A stretch of 64,000 bases of DNA from Clitoria ternatea (Eukaryota > Streptophyta > Magnoliopsida > Fabales > Fabaceae). The stretch spans positions 155,438,501 to 155,502,500 of the forward strand of contig CM075670.1 in assembly GCA_037962975.1 (NCBI GenBank), written 5' to 3'. Below, in pieces: positions 1 to 12,568 of this stretch (position 1 is the first letter of the stretch; every line of letters starts with the position of its first letter). A model generated the notes under the pieces. It searched no databases. It was given only the letters and a program-made list of their open reading frames with translations, and had not been told where the DNA came from. The position numbers and the translations under genes were made by a program.

Positions 1-2519
1 TAAGAAATGGGGAAAAATGTATATATTGTGACTTGAAGGTTGAATTGGAAGTGAATGGGTAGTGTTTGATAGGTATGTTGTTAGTTATAGTGATGAACAA
101 TGATGAACATTGTAGATAATCCTTAATGGTGGAATCAATGGATATACATGTTGGTATGATAAGATTGTGACTTGATGAGATTCTAGACCATTGTGGTGTG
201 CCATTTAAATTTGAGTGATAAATTGTGGTTATGGAAGGATATGAGAGCTAAGTTGAATTTTAAGTAACAATGATAATGTTGTTGGATTAGTTGGCATTTA
301 TGATCTAAAGGATCTTGGCTTTGGGAAAGGAATTCCCGAAGCCTAATACAATTATATAACTTGGTGTTTAACAAGTCTAGGACTTGATGATAAACTAGAA
401 AATGTCTAAAAACTATGAGGAATGCCTTGCGATGGCTTATTAATTGTATGAGTGCATATATATAATATGTAGATCGTATTCCGAATGGTGCAAAGGAGTT
501 TTTGGAGCATTGGAATGGTTCGGCTCTTCCCTCAAGGTAGGAGAGGAGTTAACATTCAAATTGCATGAGTAAATTTAATAGTGATTGTTGTATGTGATGG
601 ATACTCATGCTTGCCTTGTTATGTATATGTTTTGAATTAAGTGAAATGGCAATTTGATAATTAATGAGAATTATTACAATACTCTTATGTTGGGTTGCAA
701 ATCACCAATGAATATACAATGATATTGATGGATAACATGAAATATTATGACACCCTAGTGGTTGATACAAGTAATTGACTTGTATGTGTAGTGGCAATGA
801 CGATTGCTATATATATGTTTTTACATTCCAAAAAACACCTTGTTGTTACATGTGTGGCTTGATGTTATGATTATTACTATGCCTTTAGACATCTACGTGT
901 GGATTGTTATGAATGATGTTGTGGCCATTGAAGTGCCTATTATATGTATATTGTGCCTTGAGGGGCCTTGTGAATGTTTGTATGCCATTGAATGCTAATT
1001 ATATTAATGATATGCCTTTAGGGGCTTGCAAATAAATATATGATTCTTAAAAATGCCAGATTAAATTATATCCCTAATTGAGAGGGTGAGATATCCTTGC
1101 GAGGTTGTTGAGTATATGCATTATTGCATCTTGCATTCATGGCATGGCATAACATTGGTATTATGTGGTTGCGATCACAAAGATGAAAGATCCTGCGGCA
1201 TTCTATGAAGGGAGTACACCTTACGAGGCGGGAAACTAATGTGATGATGATATGATACTGTAATGGTGGTTGCGATCACCTGATTATGGAATGTGAAAGG
1301 CCCTGCGGGGACCATTGTATGATGATGAGTCAGTGGTTGCGATCACTAGGTATTTGATATGATAAAGGGCTTGCGAGCACCTATGATGCCCATGGTTGCG
1401 ATCATGAGGCGGGAGTACCCCTTGCGAGGCGGGAAACCAATGATTATGAATGATTGATTATGGTGGTTGCGATCACCCGTGATATGAAATCGAATCCGTT
1501 ACATATGCATTAAACAGTTAAAATATGCATGAGCTTTAAGACCATGGCATTTAAGATGGGATGACCACGAGTGTTGAGAAACCCCTTGCGAGGAGGTATT
1601 GAGTGAGACCTTAATGAATTAATGATGATAATGATTCTGAATGCCCTTGTTGATAAGTGGCAAAGTGATAGTGTTTGTGATTGTATATATGTTGTGCTTA
1701 TTTATGATATGAATTGCGATTCATGAGGCTTGTATGCCTATTGTGATAATGAGATAATGAATGAATGATAATTTGATGTTTTGATAGCAAAGCACACATG
1801 ATGTTTGTATGCATATACATATGATCATAATATATATATATTATTCGTCATTTTGAATGTATAACTCACTCTCCCATGTGGTCTCCTTTTTAGCATTGTG
1901 ATGCAGGTTACCATGGGACGACTTCGGATATAAAGATCAAGCTTGGATGAAGGTAAATAGTGGTAGAGGAATTGCCTTGGCCAGCATCATTTATGGATTC
2001 TTGTGTAATGAATAAATTGTATATGATTGTATAGATGATTTAGAGATTTTAAGTATGTATAAGATAATCCTTTGAATTGATGGATGATGAATATATATAT
2101 GTAGAATATAAGAGATGATTTGATGTGTATTAGAGGAATTGGAATTGATCGATGTTCATTGATGATTGAGATAGTCGGGAAAGGATTCTTGAATATATGG
2201 GTATATATATAATTATGTCTTAGGCATTGCATGCTTGCCGAGCCTTCTCTCATATCGTCATATATGGGACTAGGCGTGTGCCCGGTATACATATTCTTCC
2301 GTTGTATACTCTATTACCTTTGTATACCTTTATGGGCAATTTACCTACCGATCCAGTTATAGGTTATTTAATCTCACTCTTTGGTTTTCTGTGATTTGGG
2401 TCTTGATGTGGTCATGATGGTATATTAGAAATGTTTTCAAACGCGAAAAATTTATTCACAATTTTATTAATTATGTTGATCACATTGGGATTCGAGTACA
2501 GAAAATCAGGGGTGTTACA
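1..2519 (+). mobile_element. LTR Z, right part of a long LTR (3' LTR or solo LTR)
   Basis: The segment enters from the left edge of the window and ends in GGGGTGTTACA, the typical right end of plant Ty3/gypsy LTRs that start TGTAACATCC. No primer-binding site follows 2519, so it is a 3' LTR or a solo LTR and not a 5' LTR. Around 1861-1990 it shares a box with LTR A (5520-5569 plus 21913-22000): 'actctcccatg', a 'gatgcagg' word, then 'ggtaaatagtggta'. The two are therefore related families. No coding sequence is supported; small open frames here are chance. Confidence 0.65.
1160..1590 (+). repeat. Degenerate array of GGTTGCGATCAC and CTTGCGAGGCGGG words in LTR Z
   Basis: The word GGTTGCGATCAC or a close variant recurs about every 50-100 bases (for example near 1168, 1266, 1331, 1394, 1462). 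It alternates with CTTGCGAGG-type words and 'ggcgggaaac'. The copies are dispersed and irregularly spaced, so this is not a head-to-tail tandem array. Confidence 0.6.
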
Positions 2520-3196
2520 GAATGCGTAGGTATTGATTGTTGAAATTATTTTGTATTCTCTGTTTATTAATATGTTTAATTTAAATTGATATTAAAGTAA
2601 AAAAGTTGATATTTTCAACTAAATAAACACAAAAACATTAGTATTATTCCTTGTATTAGTAAAAAAATTAAATACATAAAAAATTGATATTTTAAACTAA
2701 ATAAAAAGTTACTTGTATAAAAGTAAAATAATACTTTGTATTAAACATGAACATTGTAACAAAGTTACACAAGCCCAATAAAGGATAATTAAAATTATAA
2801 ATTAGGGGTAGATATATGTATAAATTGTTGATTAGGAAATTTAAAATTTTAATTACATAATGAATTAAACCAATAATTATTTTAGTTCTATAATTTTAAA
2901 TAATTTAATTATAACAATAATAACTAGTTTTGTTTATTATACAACACCCCAAAACACCATATGTTAAATCTAAATACTACCCGACTAAGTAAAAAAATTA
3001 CTAATAGTAAACTAATAAAATCCCTTGTTTACTGTCTTTAATTTGAATTTTAATTTGGTGTCACTAATTTTGTTTACGTTAATTTTTATTTGTTATATTT
3101 TTAGTTCTTGATAACTTCTTTTTAGTCCTTTTTAAATGAGTTAATGATTTTTTAAATTGTGTGAGTGAACCATAGTTACCCGTTTGAGATTCGACA
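2520..3196. other. AT-rich stretch without recognisable gene
   Basis: This is very AT-rich sequence with short imperfect direct repeats such as 'gatattttmaactaaataaa' near 2608 and 2688. I see no coding frame, LTR boundary or structured element. It may be decayed transposon or ancestral spacer between LTR Z and segment Y. Confidence 0.5.
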
Positions 3197-4435
3197 TGTA
3201 ACAGCCTCGATTAACTAGGACAATTCCTTCTACTAGATTATCCTGGTCAACTGAGAGGTTACGAGTTTTTGAAAAATGTGGAAGTTTTTTTTGTACAAGG
3301 AAACTTGGTGGAACAGATATACCTTATATACGACATAATCATATATAATACATGGTTGTAACAACAACTGTACATACTGAAAGTAAAGGGGCATGTAGGC
3401 TCCCATGAATGAAAATAAAATAATCTATCTTAATCTTCCCGTCCTCGGTCCAAGAAGAGCTCGCGTGATCCTCGATGCAAAATCTGTGTCAATTCCCGCG
3501 ATGTATGGAAAAATTTAGCGTAAGGGCGAGTCTTCACCTCCACAACAATCGGAAAGGTGTCTCATCAACACCTGCCCACATACAACACAAACAATCCAAG
3601 ATCGAGTCCCACCTACTCTCTTTAGGGTTTGTAAGATACATTCTAAGTTATCTCACCACTTTTGATCTCAGCTAATCATCCCTATTTTTCCATTCATTTC
3701 TCAGGGTTACTAAGTTCTACAAAGTCATACTTAAGTAATAAATAGTCACAATCATAGTACAATGATGCAATGCATGAGTTCTTTTCGTTATTTCCATTCT
3801 CTTTATTAGTCATCATGATGCATGTAGGCCCATATCCTCCTCAACAATCTCATATACCAATAATCATGTGCATAAACAGCCACCCTTATCTCCCCTACCT
3901 AACTAGAGCGACCAGAGCTCTCCTCATTTTGGTTTTCACAAATGGGTAAGGACTCATAGTCCAATCATCAAAATGGCCAAACACACAACTCAATAGAATA
4001 GGCACTCCACGGTCATAGAAAATCCCTCCTCTTGTCGAAGTACACCAGAGTTTGCCACGGGATGTCCGGCGACGGGTGCAAATCTGATGCCACTTGAAAC
4101 TCCTACCTCTGGTTGTACTCCCTAGACTGCCCTCGGGTATCGAGGCGCTGGTGGATTCTCCAATGTACCCATCACTGTATGCTCTAGGGGATTATTCCAA
4201 CATCCCTCTTAACTTCCATATATGATGCATACAATACACAATTTTCTTTTCACTAGTCGTCAGTAGGGTTCTTTTAATGGCTCCATTTCATTTCTATCGT
4301 CAGACTTCTTCTTTTCATGAAATTTCAATTTATTCTTTTCCTTGTTTTCTCAAAATCCCTTAATTCATAATGGTATAATTCGACGCTTAGAAATGAAACG
4401 AGATCTCATATTTTCCAAAAATCATGGGTACATTG
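3197..4435 (-). mobile_element. Segment Y, probable part of a minus-strand LTR
   Basis: It begins TGTAACAGCC at 3197, which on the minus strand reads as the LTR end GGCTGTTACA. It runs to 4435, where LTR A begins. The layout (a 'cataatcatatataatacatgg' type stretch soon after the end, then calendar-like short GC words) resembles the left end of G, which is a better supported minus-strand LTR. The other end is not visible because A and later insertions interrupt it. There is no coding evidence. Confidence 0.4.
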
Positions 4436-5569
4436 TGTAACATCCCAAATTTTAAAATAGAGGATTAATTAAGGAAAATAAATATTGATAAATTAATTGT
4501 GAGTTATTTAATGTCCCAAGATATTGAAAATAATTAAATTAAGATTTTTGGGAACTGTTGGTGATTTATCGAGACCGGTTAAGCTAAAAATGAGCCCGGT
4601 TGGGATATGGGTGTCGAATCAAGTATCTCTGAATGAGATGATATTGGTCAGGGCTGTTGAGAATAATATTGGGAATCCGAATGTGTATTTGGAATAATTT
4701 TTAGATAAAGTATTAAGCCCAAACGAAGAGCCTATTTGTGGAAAAATGATGAAGCTTTAATGAATGGAATTAAAAATAAATCAAAACCCCAAATTTCCCT
4801 TCTATCTTCAGGATGGCTTCTTCTCATTCCCATGGAAACATTCCTCTCCTTCTTTTCTCTATTTTTCCTTCTCCTTTTTCATCTCTTCTCCTTTCAAAAC
4901 CCTAAGCTAAGGTAGTCTTTAAGATTACAGCCGCCATGATTTGATATCTGGCCAGCCTGCAACACCATATGTTGAATATGTTGTATACCGCGGTCATGGT
5001 GAAAATGACCAGGTGTTGCAAGATGGGCAGTAAAATAATTAGTGAATGCATGAAAATTTAAGAATAAATGTACATATTTTACTACTGCAGTAGGGGTATG
5101 GTTAGACGATCATACTTGAATCCCATATTTGGTGTTTATATTCCCACAGTCAGATCTGCAATTGTTTAAATATTCCATTGTACATATGCATTAGCTTAAG
5201 AGCATTTGCATATAGCAAGGAAGTATGCCAAAGGTGAAGAGATATGATGATGGATATGATGAGGATGTAATAATATACTAAGACAACATAAAAAAATGTG
5301 AATACCGAATAATTGTCGTATGTAATATTCGAATTGTGGTGAAATTTGATTATGTATATGCAGTATACTTAGTTCAAATTGTAATGTTACTTGTGATGTG
5401 TGTATGATGATGTTGTGATGATAAAGAGTACGGTGTATGATATGTATGAGCAAAGTATACATGTTTTGATGCATATGTACATAATCACATGGTATTCATA
5501 TTCATTCCTTTAGAATGTGTGACTTACTCTCCCATGTTGTCCATTTTTAGATTTGTGATGCAGGGCACT
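4436..5569 (+). mobile_element. LTR A, left segment (host of element B)
   Basis: It starts TGTAACATCCCAAA, the canonical start of this LTR type. It includes a CT-rich tract around 4800-4905 and the 'gatgcaggg' box at its right edge. It is interrupted at 5570 by B and continues at 21913: the join 'gatgcagggcact/catggg' matches the homologous box in LTR Z near 1903-1916. No gene is supported. Confidence 0.7.
5565..5569. repeat. Target-site duplication of element B (left copy)
   Basis: The pentamer gcact lies immediately left of B and is repeated at 21913-21917, immediately right of the B 3' LTR. This is the usual 5-bp duplication made by LTR-retrotransposon integrase. Confidence 0.85.
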
Positions 5570-6298
5570 TATAACATCCCAGATTTTTAAATAATTATAA
5601 ATTCAGATTAAGGTTATGGATTGATGGGATTAATGGTTAATTAAGGATTAATTACCAATTAGGCAATTTATTGTGTTATAATAATATTAATAATATATGC
5701 CTTTGCTGGTTAATGGGTCCGGTTCTCTCTCTCTTGTCCACATTGGATGTGTGTAATGAGTGCTGAGAGAATTAGCATTAAATACTAAAGGACTTGCATT
5801 AAATGAAGAAGTGACGGTTGTTTGAGGAGCTGTGGCAGAGCAGCGTGATGATGGGGCTGAGTGGGAAAGTGAGATGATGGAGGTGTGTTGATAAGACTTC
5901 AGCTTTGGTTTTCCTCCCCACTCTCTTCATTTTCCTCGTTGGTGCATGTTCTGATGAGAGAAATGCTTCTCGTTCTCTCTAAAACTCTATGAAGCTCTTG
6001 CTTCCTCCTTCTCTACTGCTTCATCTTCATCTTCTCCTTCATCTTCTTCTTCTTCCACTCACGTATGGTGTAGAACCGAGTGGAGCTGCATGGTGGTGGA
6101 GTCCAGTGTGGTACTGGGTGCCTTGAAGGTTGAGAATCCTTCCTACGGCTGCGTGGTGATGAGGAACAGCATGGTGCTGTGCGTGGAGGCTGGGTTCAGG
6201 ATCCCTCTTTTGTCCTCCTGGTTGTGCTTCTTCTTCCTCCCTTTTCTTTCTCTAGTTGATGAGGCTGTTTGGGCTAGGTTGGAGCCTACAGCTGTGTG

Positions 6299-6303
6299 GT
6301 GCC
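6299..6303. repeat. Target-site duplication of element X (left copy)
   Basis: gtgcc at 6299-6303 is repeated at 13409-13413. The uninterrupted site is seen in the B 3' LTR around 18750 (tgtggttccttgtt, one base different), which confirms the insertion. Confidence 0.9.
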
Positions 6304-8044
6304 TGATGATCGTATCTTGATGGTGTGTTGTTGTAATATTGAAATGAAGAGTTCACTGAAAGAGAATCAAGTTTGTATAATATAAACTCAATGGAATGGA
6401 TGTGCCAAGTTTAAACACAGAGGTTGTAGTACAGTATAGATGTCGTTCCACTGAGGAGGTGTGAGAATGAAAATCTTAGTCTTGAATTGATTTGGCAGAA
6501 TGGTTTGGTTTTTGTTTTGTTATAAATGATGTTAATCAAGAAGACAGTAAATAACAAATAACAGAGAATAGCACTTGCAAAAGATAACAGTAAATGGTGT
6601 TGGAAAAATCAGTTTTGTAAAACAGGGATTGGCTTCATCACATCTTCACCTTCTGTAAGCTGCATAAGTTTTTATATAAGTAAATCAAAAAGATAATTTC
6701 TACGTCACAATCAAAGTCATTTGTATTGATCCCTCAACTACAAAATTCATAAGAATGATTTCAAACCGCTGATCCCTCAGTCACTTTGAAATCATCCCAG
6801 CATTATCGATCGATTGTTTTGACGTTTGTTACGTTAGACGCCATCCCTGGCTACCTACTCACAACAAGTATTTCTTTCAGATCTGCTTTCAAAAGTCACT
6901 TCCCAGCATACTTGAGAAAACTTAAAACAAGAAAATAGTGATCAAGTACTTTCAGGCATTAAACGCAGAAGGAAATACAGAAACTTATCAAATCTCATTA
7001 CCAAACAAAAACTTACAACAGCATTACTTCAGTGTTGAATGGATTACAGCCAATCCCATAAGGGAGATTTAGCTACTCATGCTTTGCATTTTCACCATCA
7101 AAAGAATGAATACAGAAAATAATGGAAAGTTTGGATTGTGAATGGAATACAGGGGATGAGATCTAATGTTGCATATATGATGATTCCTGATGTTGTTAGC
7201 AGCCTGATTTATAGGGGTTCTGGTTCAGCTCCCTTTGCCCACTTGCGTAGAACCCATGCAGCATCTTTCAAAGACTTGCAGAAACACAAGAAAATGGGTG
7301 AGTTGGCATCGCACCATTGGTGAATATTAAATTGAAAAATCCCATACTGCATGAGTCACGCTTGAGCTTGATGGTCACGCTCAAGCGTGAAGGGTCCTGA
7401 TACTCATTAAATGTTCCACGCTCAAACTATCTTAATCACGCTTAAGCGTGGTTTTCTTTTGTTCAGTATGTTTGTTCCACGCTTAATCCATGCTGGTTCC
7501 TCGCTCAGGCGCGCTCGGCTTATGCTTTGTTATCCATTAGTCACGCTCAAGCTTGTAATGCCTACGCTCAAGCGTTCTTCACGTGCAGGGTCACGCTTGA
7601 GCTCCATATAGTTACGCTCAAGCGCCATTCGTGCCTGGGGTCACGCTCACGCTTACTCCTCGCTTGGGCGCTCTCGAGTTCACGCTCAAGCGGCTCATTC
7701 CCACGCTTGAGCGTGAGAGGGGTCCTGATGCCTCTTTGTCTCCTTTAATTCATGCCTGCCCATGCTTAATCCATGCTTAAGCGTCTAGTGTTCACGCTCA
7801 AGCGTGAGAGGTGCTTATGCTCTCCAACTTGTTCAAGCTCAAGCTTGCTTACCTTGTCTTGCCTTCCTGTTGAATTTCCTGCAACTTTCCAAGAGCTTTA
7901 ACATAATATTTCTTTTATACATTTATCCATCACTAATTAAAAGATTCATGCTCACTTCCTTCAATAATTCATTAATTTAGCTCAAAGTCTTTACAAAATT
8001 AGTTCAAATGAGTCATGAAATCAATGCTTAATCAACCCTTATCA
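6304..8044 (-). repeat. Left LTR of X (3' LTR in element orientation)
   Basis: This direct repeat matches 11669-13408. It starts tgatgatcgt and ends cccttatca on the plus strand. It carries a dense field of CGCTCAAGCG-type palindromes at about 7355-7850. A minus-strand TATA word, CTATAAATC, is at about 7207-7217. Confidence 0.92.
7355..7850. repeat. Palindromic CACGCTCAAGCGTG motif field in X LTR
   Basis: About 15-20 copies and variants of CGCTCAAGCG / CGCTTGAGCG occur within 500 bases, many extended to CACGCTCAAGCGTG. Spacing is irregular (about 20-45 bases). The motif is its own reverse complement apart from the central CAAG/CTTG, so single copies and neighbouring pairs could fold back. 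The same field is in the other LTR at 12719-13215. Confidence 0.8.
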
Positions 8045-8058
8045 AACTCTCCCCAACC
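8045..8058 (-). other. Polypurine tract of X
   Basis: On the minus strand GGTTGGGGAGAGTT sits directly before the LTR start TGATAAGGG, the usual place for plus-strand DNA priming in Athila-type elements. Confidence 0.75.
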
Positions 8059-9584
8059 TAGATTTTTGCTTGTCCTCAAGTAAAGAGAAGTTTGGAAAGG
8101 GAATCAAGCATTTCAACAAAATTAGCTTCTGTTACAGCCAAAATTTTAAAAGACAATAATCTGAGTTGATGTTTGGGCAAATGATCTCCTTAATACCAAT
8201 TCCTTAAATTGTATGCACCATTACCTTGTTCATAAAGCATGTAACCAATTGCTGTAAGAATAAGGAACTCTCATTATTTCTCACCTAGGTGGGTGTGTTG
8301 CACATTCATCATGAGAACTGACTAATTAACATTGCCGGTCATTTCTCATCAAAATCAATTCATAAGATAAGTAAGGATCAAAAGATCTTTTCAAGGTTGT
8401 AATGAGGCTGGGCTATCAAGAATTCTTGGTTTTTCTTGAGTTCAAAGTGCATGCATGAATAAGAAGAGCATATGTTCTGAAATTTTTCAAACTTTTATGA
8501 GGCTTCTTCTTTTATGCTACTGAATTCTTCATTTTTCTTTTTCTAGTTCTCTATTTTTGTTAAATGTTGGAGAACTTTATTACTTTTTCAGCCTCAGTTT
8601 CTCTTATCACCCTTTTTGGAGAAGTGTTTTATGCTCTTAAAAAAATTTTAAGCATGCTGGTAAGGTAAGATTTTATTTCTTATGCTTGGTTTAGGGTGTT
8701 TGAATAAAATTTTTGGCTCAAAAATGGGCTATAAAAATTAGGTCATATTCTTAAGGGTAGCTTTTTGGCTCTGAGTTGTTTTATTTTTCAAAATTTGCCT
8801 TTATCATTTCCTTGCTTAATTTCTAAAAGAAATGTTAATCAGAAAATCAGGCAATGCTTATTTGACGAATTCTCATGAGACTCTCAGTGTTTAGATTTCT
8901 CACTTCTCACCAGGATATAAGGCTTACTTCCTTATTCTAACAGAAAAGGGTTCAAGCATGTAAACAATACAAAGTACATCCATTCCAATTCCTTGGTTCT
9001 TAATTCAGCCATTTTACCCTTTTAACAATCAGTGTTATTGTCTAAAAGTATTTTGCTGCTTAGAAACTCTTCTTGTTTAAAAAGTAAAATCTTTGGTTGG
9101 GTTTTTCAAAAAAATGTTCACAGCTTTAATCAAAACAAGAATAATCACAAGCAATTCTAAAGTATGCTGCACTAAAAATAAAGTAAAGCTATAAATTGTC
9201 AATTTGAAATAAAACTTAAAGTAGCAATTTAAACTCAAGAAATGAAAGCATTAAAATTTTTTACTCTTCCTCAGATGAGTCCTCTTCTGTTCCGGGGTCT
9301 CTTTCTGGAGGTCCCTGTGTTGAAGTTCCTGGCCTATCCTGTGTAGTCTCACCTCCTCCCATAAAAGGGGGCCTGTCCCCAGGCTAAACAATGTGGGTTG
9401 CAAACTTGCTTTCGGATAATGAGTGGGATGAATTTGATGAGCTGCCTGAAAAATAAAAGAAAAATTCAATCTTATGATAAAATTTACTCAAGGTAAAATC
9501 AACATGATGAAAAGAAAACATAAAAGATTGGGTTGCCTCCCAATAAGCGCTTGTTTAACGTCATTAGCTTGACGCCTGATTTTT
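8045..9584 (-). other. Non-coding 3' region of X where pol would be expected
   Basis: Between the end of gag-PR and the polypurine tract there are 1.5 kb with no RT, RNase H, integrase or env-like frame. Just downstream of the gag-PR stop, at about 9529-9576, lies a conserved box (minus strand 'aagcgcttattgggaggcaa'). I recognise it as typical of sequence downstream of integrase in Athila elements. F has a related box near 30350-30400. The layout suggests that pol was removed between PR and this box. Confidence 0.7.
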
Positions 9585-11531
9585 TCAAGTTGGGTCATGG
9601 AGTTGGTGGATAAGAGTATTGAGTTTTTCCACCTCCTTGCCTAAGTCAGGCCTTGGCTTTCTTCCATTCTGTTTTTCAAGTGCACCTTCAATAGCAAAAT
9701 CAGCTTCTTCTTTTTGCACTCGAATTTTTACTTTTCTGTCATCCACATCTATGATGACTTTGGCTGCTTTCAAGAATGGTCTCCCCAGTATTAGAGGAAC
9801 TTCAGAATCTTCCTCCATATCTATGATAACAAAGTTCTCATGAAATTTAAATTTATCAACTTTGACCTCAATATTTTCAGCAATACCATAAGGGGTTTTT
9901 ATTGATTGATCTGCCATTTTTAAAGTCATGTTTGTTGGCTTTACTGAAAAATCCCCTATACTTTTAAGTGTGGATAATGGCATCAAATTTACACTAGCAC
10001 CAAGATCTAATAAAGCTTTACTTTTTGAAAGATTTCCAATAGTGACAGGAATAGAAAAACTCCCTGGATCTTTGGTGTTATAAGGTACTGCTTCAGAGAT
10101 GATAGTATCATGTCCATCTTCTTCCTCAGTTATTTCCTCAGTCAGTGTGGTCACAGCCTTGCAATGCTCTATTGGGTTTGTTTCAGTGTTTGCTCCATAC
10201 TGAGGCTTCTGTTTCTCAGCAAGTTGTCGGGCTAGTTGTCCCAATTGTGTTTCCAAGTTCCTAAGTGATGCCTCATTGTTCTTTTGACTTGCTAAAGAAG
10301 TTTGCATAAATTTTTCCAAGGTGTCCTCTAATCTAGAAGTTCTCTCTACCAAAGAAGGACCATTATTTTGATATGATTTATTTGAAGAGTTGGGCTCTTG
10401 CTTCCATCCTTGGCCTTGGTTTTGGTTACTTCTCCATCCCTGAAATGGTTGGTTAGAAAAATTTGAATTGAAATTACCAGACCTTTCTTGGTTGTTTATG
10501 AAGTATACAGTTGCTTCTTGTGAGCCACAGTTCTCATTAAGATGATCTCCTCCACAAAAGTTACATGTTGCAGGCATTTGTTGTTGCCCCGGTTGTGATG
10601 ATTGTACTGCATGTAATTGTTGTGGAAGATTAGATATCTTTTTGGTCAATGCTTCTAATTGTTCGGTTAGAATTTTGTTCTGTGCTAAAATGGCATCTGT
10701 GGTGTTTAAGTCAAGGACTCCTTTCCTTTGAACTTGCTGACGATCATGTTGAGCTTGGTAGTCTGTTGAGGATAAAGCTTCTATTATCCTTGTGGCTTGG
10801 TCAGCATCCACTATCATCATTGTTCCTCCTGCTGCTGCATCTAAAATCATTTTAGTGTCAGCCCTTAAACCACTGTAAAAAATATTAAGTTGTGCAATAT
10901 CTTCAAGTCCATGGTTTGGGCATTTTCTGAGTAGTGATTTAAAGCGTTCCCATGCCTCACAAAAAGGTTCATCTTGGCCTTGTCTAAATGTTGTAATATC
11001 TGATTTGGCCTTGATGAATCTAGATGGAGGAAAGAACCTTTGTAGAAATTTTTCTTCAACTATGTTCCAGCTATTTAAACTTTGATTTGGATGAGATTGT
11101 AACCATTCCTTTGCTTTTCCTGCTAAAGAGAAAGGAAATAGTCTTAAATATGCAGCATCAATAACATCTTGGTTAAATCCCATGGTTCCAACCAATTCAT
11201 AGAATGTGGCTAACTGAGTATACGAATCTTCACTTGACATTCCAGTAAATTGGTGTGAACTAATCAAACTAAGAAATGCTGGTTTTATTTCTAGTGCTCT
11301 GACAGTGTTTGGAACTGCAATGCTTGAGAAATGTCTTGGCCCTTGTTGTAAAGCATAGTCTCCAAGTGTTCTCCTTGGTGGGTTTTGATTGTTGCTGTTG
11401 ACATCCATTGTATCAGAGGAAGTTTGTCCTACGTGGAAGTTCTGCTTGGCTTTCTTGATTTTCTTGAGGAACCTGTCTATCTCTGGATCAAATGCAAGTT
11501 GTTCTTTTGTACCCTGTCCTCTCAAGATCAT
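9585..11531 (-). CDS. gag: Gag-protease polyprotein of X (Athila lineage)
   Basis: This open 648-residue frame encodes a capsid/nucleocapsid precursor fused to an aspartic protease. A retrotransposon Gag domain spans roughly residues 75-245, with the core around RLFPFSLAGKAKEWL and a FKSLLRKCPNHGL region. A zinc knuckle CNFCGGDHLNENC lies at about 323-335 (CX2CX3HX4C, one residue shorter than the classic spacing). A helical segment at 385-440 may be a coiled coil. Protease follows at about 488-605, with active-site DLGAS near 509-513 and ILGRPF near 581-586. Lineage mates continue into RT; here the frame stops about 45 residues after the protease. The frame has no stop or frameshift, and the start is the first ATG of the frame. 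Particles and cleavage could be made by X; reverse transcription and integration could not. Confidence 0.9.
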   Translation of the reverse strand: MILRGQGTKEQLAFDPEIDRFLKKIKKAKQNFHVGQTSSDTMDVNSNNQNPPRRTLGDYALQQGPRHFSSIAVPNTVRALEIKPAFLSLISSHQFTGMSSEDSYTQLATFYELVGTMGFNQDVIDAAYLRLFPFSLAGKAKEWLQSHPNQSLNSWNIVEEKFLQRFFPPSRFIKAKSDITTFRQGQDEPFCEAWERFKSLLRKCPNHGLEDIAQLNIFYSGLRADTKMILDAAAGGTMMIVDADQATRIIEALSSTDYQAQHDRQQVQRKGVLDLNTTDAILAQNKILTEQLEALTKKISNLPQQLHAVQSSQPGQQQMPATCNFCGGDHLNENCGSQEATVYFINNQERSGNFNSNFSNQPFQGWRSNQNQGQGWKQEPNSSNKSYQNNGPSLVERTSRLEDTLEKFMQTSLASQKNNEASLRNLETQLGQLARQLAEKQKPQYGANTETNPIEHCKAVTTLTEEITEEEDGHDTIISEAVPYNTKDPGSFSIPVTIGNLSKSKALLDLGASVNLMPLSTLKSIGDFSVKPTNMTLKMADQSIKTPYGIAENIEVKVDKFKFHENFVIIDMEEDSEVPLILGRPFLKAAKVIIDVDDRKVKIRVQKEEADFAIEGALEKQNGRKPRPDLGKEVEKLNTLIHQLHDPT

Positions 11532-11668
11532 AAATCAAGTACTCAAAGTAGCAAGGTTACTAAAAAAAATAAAAACAAAATTGAAAACAAACTTATTTAC
11601 ACTGTCTTGTCAATTCAATGCTAAAATATTCAAACTTAAATCACCTCCCCGGCTGCGGCGCCAAAACT
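11532..11668 (-). other. Leader of X with tRNA-Asp primer-binding site
   Basis: The PBS at 11646-11663 reads TGGCGCCGCAGCCGGGGA on the minus strand. It matches the tRNA-Asp-type PBS of F (TGGCGCCGTTGCCGGGGA) except at two central positions. It lies five bases after the LTR end. The leader to the gag start is only about 137 bases and is A/T-rich. Confidence 0.85.
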
Positions 11669-12568
11669 TGATGATCGTATCTTGATGGTGTGTTGTTGTA
11701 ATATTGAAATGAAGAGTTCACTGAAAGAGAATCAAGTTTGTATAATATGAACTCAATGGAATGGATGTGCCAAGTTTAAACACAGAGGTTGTAGTACAGT
11801 ATAGATGTCGTTCCACTGAGGAAGTGTGAGAATGAAAATCTTAGTCTTGAATTGATTTGGCAGAATGGTTTGGTTTTTGTTTTGTTATAAATGATGTTAA
11901 TCAAGAAGACAGTAAATAACAAATAACAGAGAATAGCACTTGCAAAAGATAACAGTAAATGGTGTTGGAAAAATCAGTTTTGTAAAACAGGGATTGGCTT
12001 CATCACATCTTCACCTTCTGTAAGCTGCATAAGTTTTTATATAAGTAAATCAAAAAGATAATTTCTACGTCACAATCAAAGTCATTTGTATTGATCCCTC
12101 AACTACAAAATTCATAAGAATGATTTCAAACTGCTGATCCCTCAGTCACTTTGAAATCATCCCAGCATTATCGATCGATTGTTTTGACGTTTGTTGCGTT
12201 AGACGCATCCCTGGCTACCTACTCACAACAAGTATTTCTTTCAGATCTGCTTTCAAAAGTCACTTCCCAGCATACTTGAGAAAACTTAAAACAAGAAAAT
12301 AGTGATCAAGTACTTTCAGGCATTAAACGCAGAAGGAAATACAGAAACTTATCAAATCTCATTACTAAACAAAAACTTACAACAGCATTACTTCAGTGTT
12401 GAATAGATTACAGCCAATCCCATAAGGGAGATTTAGCTACTCATGCTTTGCATTTTCACCATCAAAAGAATGAATACAGAAAATAATGGAAAGTTTGGAT
12501 TGTGAATGGAATACAGGGGATGAGATCTAATGTTGCATATATGATGATTCCTGATGTTGTTAGCAGCC

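Noticed and set aside
6090..6320. Plus-strand frame beginning MVVESSVVLGALK, also at 18544-18786
   Set aside because: Shared by both B LTRs and with different ends after the X insertion. It has no recognisable family and is a passenger frame.
7355..7850. Short palindromic repeats that could suggest a CRISPR array
   Set aside because: Spacing is irregular, repeats are about 10-14 bases and there are no cas genes. The sequence is a plant LTR present twice.
9251..9469. 72-residue minus-strand frame in X downstream of gag-PR
   Set aside because: No domain and in the wrong place for RT. It may be a relic but cannot be supported as a gene.
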